Below, piece after piece: positions 6,212-7,975 of a stretch of DNA of 7,975 bases (the first letter of the stretch is position 1; each line of letters begins with the position of its first letter). The DNA is taken from positions 1 to 7,975 of the forward strand of contig JAFOIS010000241.1 of the NCBI GenBank assembly GCA_017420605.1. The letters run 5' to 3'. Origin of the DNA: Lachnospiraceae bacterium. Its GTDB lineage: Bacteria > Bacillota > Clostridia > Lachnospirales > Lachnospiraceae. The notes under the pieces are model-generated. The model did not search any database. It saw only the letters and a program-made list of their open reading frames with translations, and was not told the DNA's origin. A program made the position numbers and the translations under genes.

Positions 6212-6445
6212 TTACGGATTGCCGTTCTGTTCGAACGGGTTGTCAATGAGAGGCGCGGACTGCGGAGATGTCTGCTGTATCGACGGCTGCTGCCCCTGCT
6301 GAGGATACATGTTCTGCGGCGGCCGGCTGCTGCCGTACCGGGAGTCTTTTCTGCGGGTCGCCACAACAATAAGAAGGATCAGCACGGCGGTGAGGATGAT
6401 AACAGCTCCCGCGATGACGAAAACAATCAGAAAACTTAATGACAT
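6212..6445 (-). CDS. Small single-pass membrane protein with Gln/Pro-rich tail
   Basis: I do not recognise this 77-residue protein. It has one strongly hydrophobic segment at about residues 4-28 (FLIVFVIAGAVIILTAVLILLIVV), then basic residues (TRRKDSR), predicting the N-terminus outside and the tail in the cytoplasm. The tail is hydrophilic, low-complexity and rich in Gln, Pro, Ser and Asn (PPQNMYPQQGQQPS, then IDNPFEQNGNP). The start is the ATG giving MSLSFLIVF, because AAAGGA lies 6 nt before it; an in-frame ATG six codons upstream has no comparable site and lies before that Shine-Dalgarno. It follows the carboxypeptidase gene by 60 bp with no terminator between and precedes the phosphoesterase by 18 bp, so all three are probably co-transcribed. 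It could be a small scaffold or membrane anchor, but no function can be claimed. Confidence 0.8.
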   Translation of the reverse strand: MSLSFLIVFVIAGAVIILTAVLILLIVVATRRKDSRYGSSRPPQNMYPQQGQQPSIQQTSPQSAPLIDNPFEQNGNP

Positions 6446-6505
6446 GGCATGTCCTTTCTGCATGAAGTGTATGAGTTCTGCTCGGCAGTATCCGTCAGGC
6501 GTTCA

Positions 6506-7975
6506 TCAGTATCCTCTTGTCACCAGTTCGAAGGAGCCGTCTTCCGTGAACCCGTACCACCACTGATAGCCGGTGTATTCCGTGTCCGGATCGAGGGTGG
6601 TGGCGGTTTCCGCGGGAGTGCGGAAATCAAGCAGGAATTCCGCGGCTCTTGTAAAGTCTTCCCTTTCCGCCACGTAATTCAGATAGGCAACGTTCTCTTC
6701 CGTACTGGATTCGTCACCGGCGTAATAAATGCAGCGCAGTTCGCAGCCTTCCCATTCCGCAAATTTGCACTTGATCTGGATCACCGTTTCATAGAGTTCC
6801 TGCTCCGTGAAAAGTTCAGAATAGCCGTAATCGATAAGCACGCTGCCGTAAGGTTCGCCGCGGAGATATTCTTCCAGGGTAAGTCCGGCATCCATGATCT
6901 CCCGGGCCGTGTCGGGACTGTCGATATAACGGATATGCCAGGGCTCGTAGCCGTAGCCGGTGATGTGCTCGCGCTCTTCCGGATAGCGGAGGATGAAGCC
7001 GTATCCGGCAAGTTTTTCATGGATCGTTTTCCAGATCGACGGATACTGCACCATGTCTTCGTTATAGTAGACGTCGGTGAAGGTGCCGTCGGCATTCGGC
7101 AGTTTGAAATACAGATCGAGCGCGAGACCTGTATGATGCTCGGAATAGCCCGGTCTTGCGACGGTCTTTGCGGCGTATTCGGCGCCGTAACGCTGCGTGA
7201 AATCGTCCATGATCGCCTGCTGCGTCTCCACGCTCCTGCGGGCGGAATCGAGCTCGATATAAATACCGTCGTTCTCTTCGAGATCGGTCCGGAGCTTCTC
7301 ATATGCTTCGAAGGCCTTCTCTTCGACTTCGACTTCGTCTCCGACCGAGTTGGTGATCGTTACGGTCCTGAGCGCATCCTCCCAGCCGTCCGGAAGGGGG
7401 TTGCATTTGTTTACAAGCGCCATATAGTCGATCGCGGCTTCGCCTTCTTCAAATACGGCGACATATTCCGCGCTTTCGGTAAGCTCGACCGTGATGGTAG
7501 CTTCTTTGGAAAGGTCCTCTCCGTCCTTCGTCCATTTCACGAAGTGCGCGCCTTCGGAAGGCCATGCCGTGAAGGTATAGACCGCGGGTTCCGCAAGGTT
7601 GATCTGCGCGCTCTGGTAAGGATACTCCGCATCGATCTCCGGCGCAGCTTCTCCTTCGGCGTATTCGATGTTGCCCATGCCTTCCGTATTGATATGGACG
7701 ATGATCGTCAGATCCATGGGCATGAAGCGGTACGTCTCGCCGCCTTCGACGACAAGGACGACGCCTTCGTCCCCTTCGTCATAGACGGTGACGGTGACGG
7801 CTTCTTTATCGCCGCCGGAGGGAAGCTCGCCGTGCAGGGTATTTCCCAGTTCATCCAGCATGCCGCCGTAGGAGTCGCCTATGTAGTCTTCGCCGTTCAT
7901 AAAGCTGACATACCATCCTTTTTCGTCGTCGATCTCCATATACGTTACAGAGAGCATATTGCCGTCGTCATCCGA
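6506..7975 (-). CDS. VanY-like D-Ala-D-Ala carboxypeptidase, N-terminus beyond window
   Basis: The reading frame is open to the right edge, and the first ATG inside (7957) has no ribosome binding site or signal peptide after it, so the true start, probably with a secretion or lipoprotein signal, lies outside. Residues here are counted from that Met. About 1-85 is an acidic beta-rich region I cannot name; about 86-172 resembles InlB-type divergent repeat domains (YTFTAWPSEGAHFVKWT to AEYVAVFEEGE). A VanY-type zinc peptidase domain follows at about 185-365, with SARRS (Arg240), the SxHxxGxAxD motif (His274, Asp281) and EPWHIRY (Glu338 as base, His341). Such enzymes trim D-alanine from peptidoglycan stem peptides outside the membrane. 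A C-terminal region (about 370-483, three cysteines, ending YTGYQWWYGFTEDGSFELVTRGY) resembles, from memory, a domain in clostridial secreted or lipoproteins. The acidic composition fits an extracellular location. Vancomycin resistance should not be inferred: no vanHAX-type genes are seen. Confidence 0.9.
   Translation of the reverse strand, partial: SDDDGNMLSVTYMEIDDEKGWYVSFMNGEDYIGDSYGGMLDELGNTLHGELPSGGDKEAVTVTVYDEGDEGVVLVVEGGETYRFMPMDLTIIVHINTEGMGNIEYAEGEAAPEIDAEYPYQSAQINLAEPAVYTFTAWPSEGAHFVKWTKDGEDLSKEATITVELTESAEYVAVFEEGEAAIDYMALVNKCNPLPDGWEDALRTVTITNSVGDEVEVEEKAFEAYEKLRTDLEENDGIYIELDSARRSVETQQAIMDDFTQRYGAEYAAKTVARPGYSEHHTGLALDLYFKLPNADGTFTDVYYNEDMVQYPSIWKTIHEKLAGYGFILRYPEEREHITGYGYEPWHIRYIDSPDTAREIMDAGLTLEEYLRGEPYGSVLIDYGYSELFTEQELYETVIQIKCKFAEWEGCELRCIYYAGDESSTEENVAYLNYVAEREDFTRAAEFLLDFRTPAETATTLDPDTEYTGYQWWYGFTEDGSFELVTRGY

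Noticed and set aside
6446..6463. Earlier ATG for the small membrane protein, adding six residues (MQKGHA)
   Set aside because: The Shine-Dalgarno sequence AAAGGA lies between the two ATGs and correctly serves the second one.
6446..6505. Possible separate promoter or terminator between the carboxypeptidase and small protein genes
   Set aside because: Only a 4-bp stem (CTGC/GCAG) and a TACACT with no -35 at proper spacing are present; neither is convincing.
7955..7957. ATG at 7957 as the true start of the carboxypeptidase
   Set aside because: The frame remains open to the window edge, no Shine-Dalgarno precedes this ATG, and no signal peptide follows it, although the product should be exported.
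6506..7975. Vancomycin resistance cluster with VanY and a VanRS-like two-component system
   Set aside because: The regulator and kinase are in a different operon several kilobases away beside metabolic genes, and no vanH, vanA/B ligase or vanX homologue is present.

Overview
The window looks like chromosomal DNA from a Gram-positive Firmicute of class Clostridia, perhaps Lachnospiraceae or a relative. This is inferred from strong GGAGG-type ribosome binding sites, a TTG start, an OmpR-type regulator with a histidine kinase of clostridial style (H-box SHELKTPIALIQGYAEGL), and a secreted VanY-type carboxypeptidase with extra beta-rich and C-terminal domains. Base composition is a little above half GC by eye. 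Coding density is high. I see no tRNA, rRNA, CRISPR array, insertion sequence or phage gene.

Layout. Positions 1-4485 are a leftward block of four closely spaced genes, in transcription order: an M20-family metallopeptidase (3331-4485), an O-acetylhomoserine sulfhydrylase (2029-3309), an OmpR/PhoB response regulator (1340-2026), and a sensor histidine kinase (1-1343, cut by the left edge before its G2 box). Gaps are 21 bp, 2 bp and a 4-bp ATGA overlap, so they are very probably one operon. Positions 4486-4641 hold a compact divergent promoter region in which the two predicted promoters overlap. Positions 4642-5565 encode a rightward AEC-family permease, followed by a strong hairpin terminator (5586-5616).

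A perfect 22-bp tandem duplication (5613-5656) sits between that terminator and the end of the next, convergent, leftward block. In transcription order the block has a VanY-like D-Ala-D-Ala carboxypeptidase (6506-7975, N-terminus beyond the right edge), a 77-residue single-pass membrane protein (6212-6445), and a YfcE-type metallophosphoesterase starting at TTG (5651-6193).

How the genes may work together. The left operon joins an amidohydrolase-type peptidase and a sulfur-amino-acid enzyme to a two-component system, opposite a permease sharing its control region. A nutrient uptake or efflux and processing unit is plausible, but the substrate cannot be read from sequence. The right block combines a cell-wall peptidase with a small membrane protein and a cytosolic phosphodiesterase; a functional link there is only suggested by order. 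Nothing seen amounts to a clearly new system. The most noteworthy items are the two-component system coupled to the sulfhydrylase, the overlapping divergent promoters, the 22-bp duplication spanning a stop codon, and the multidomain VanY protein.
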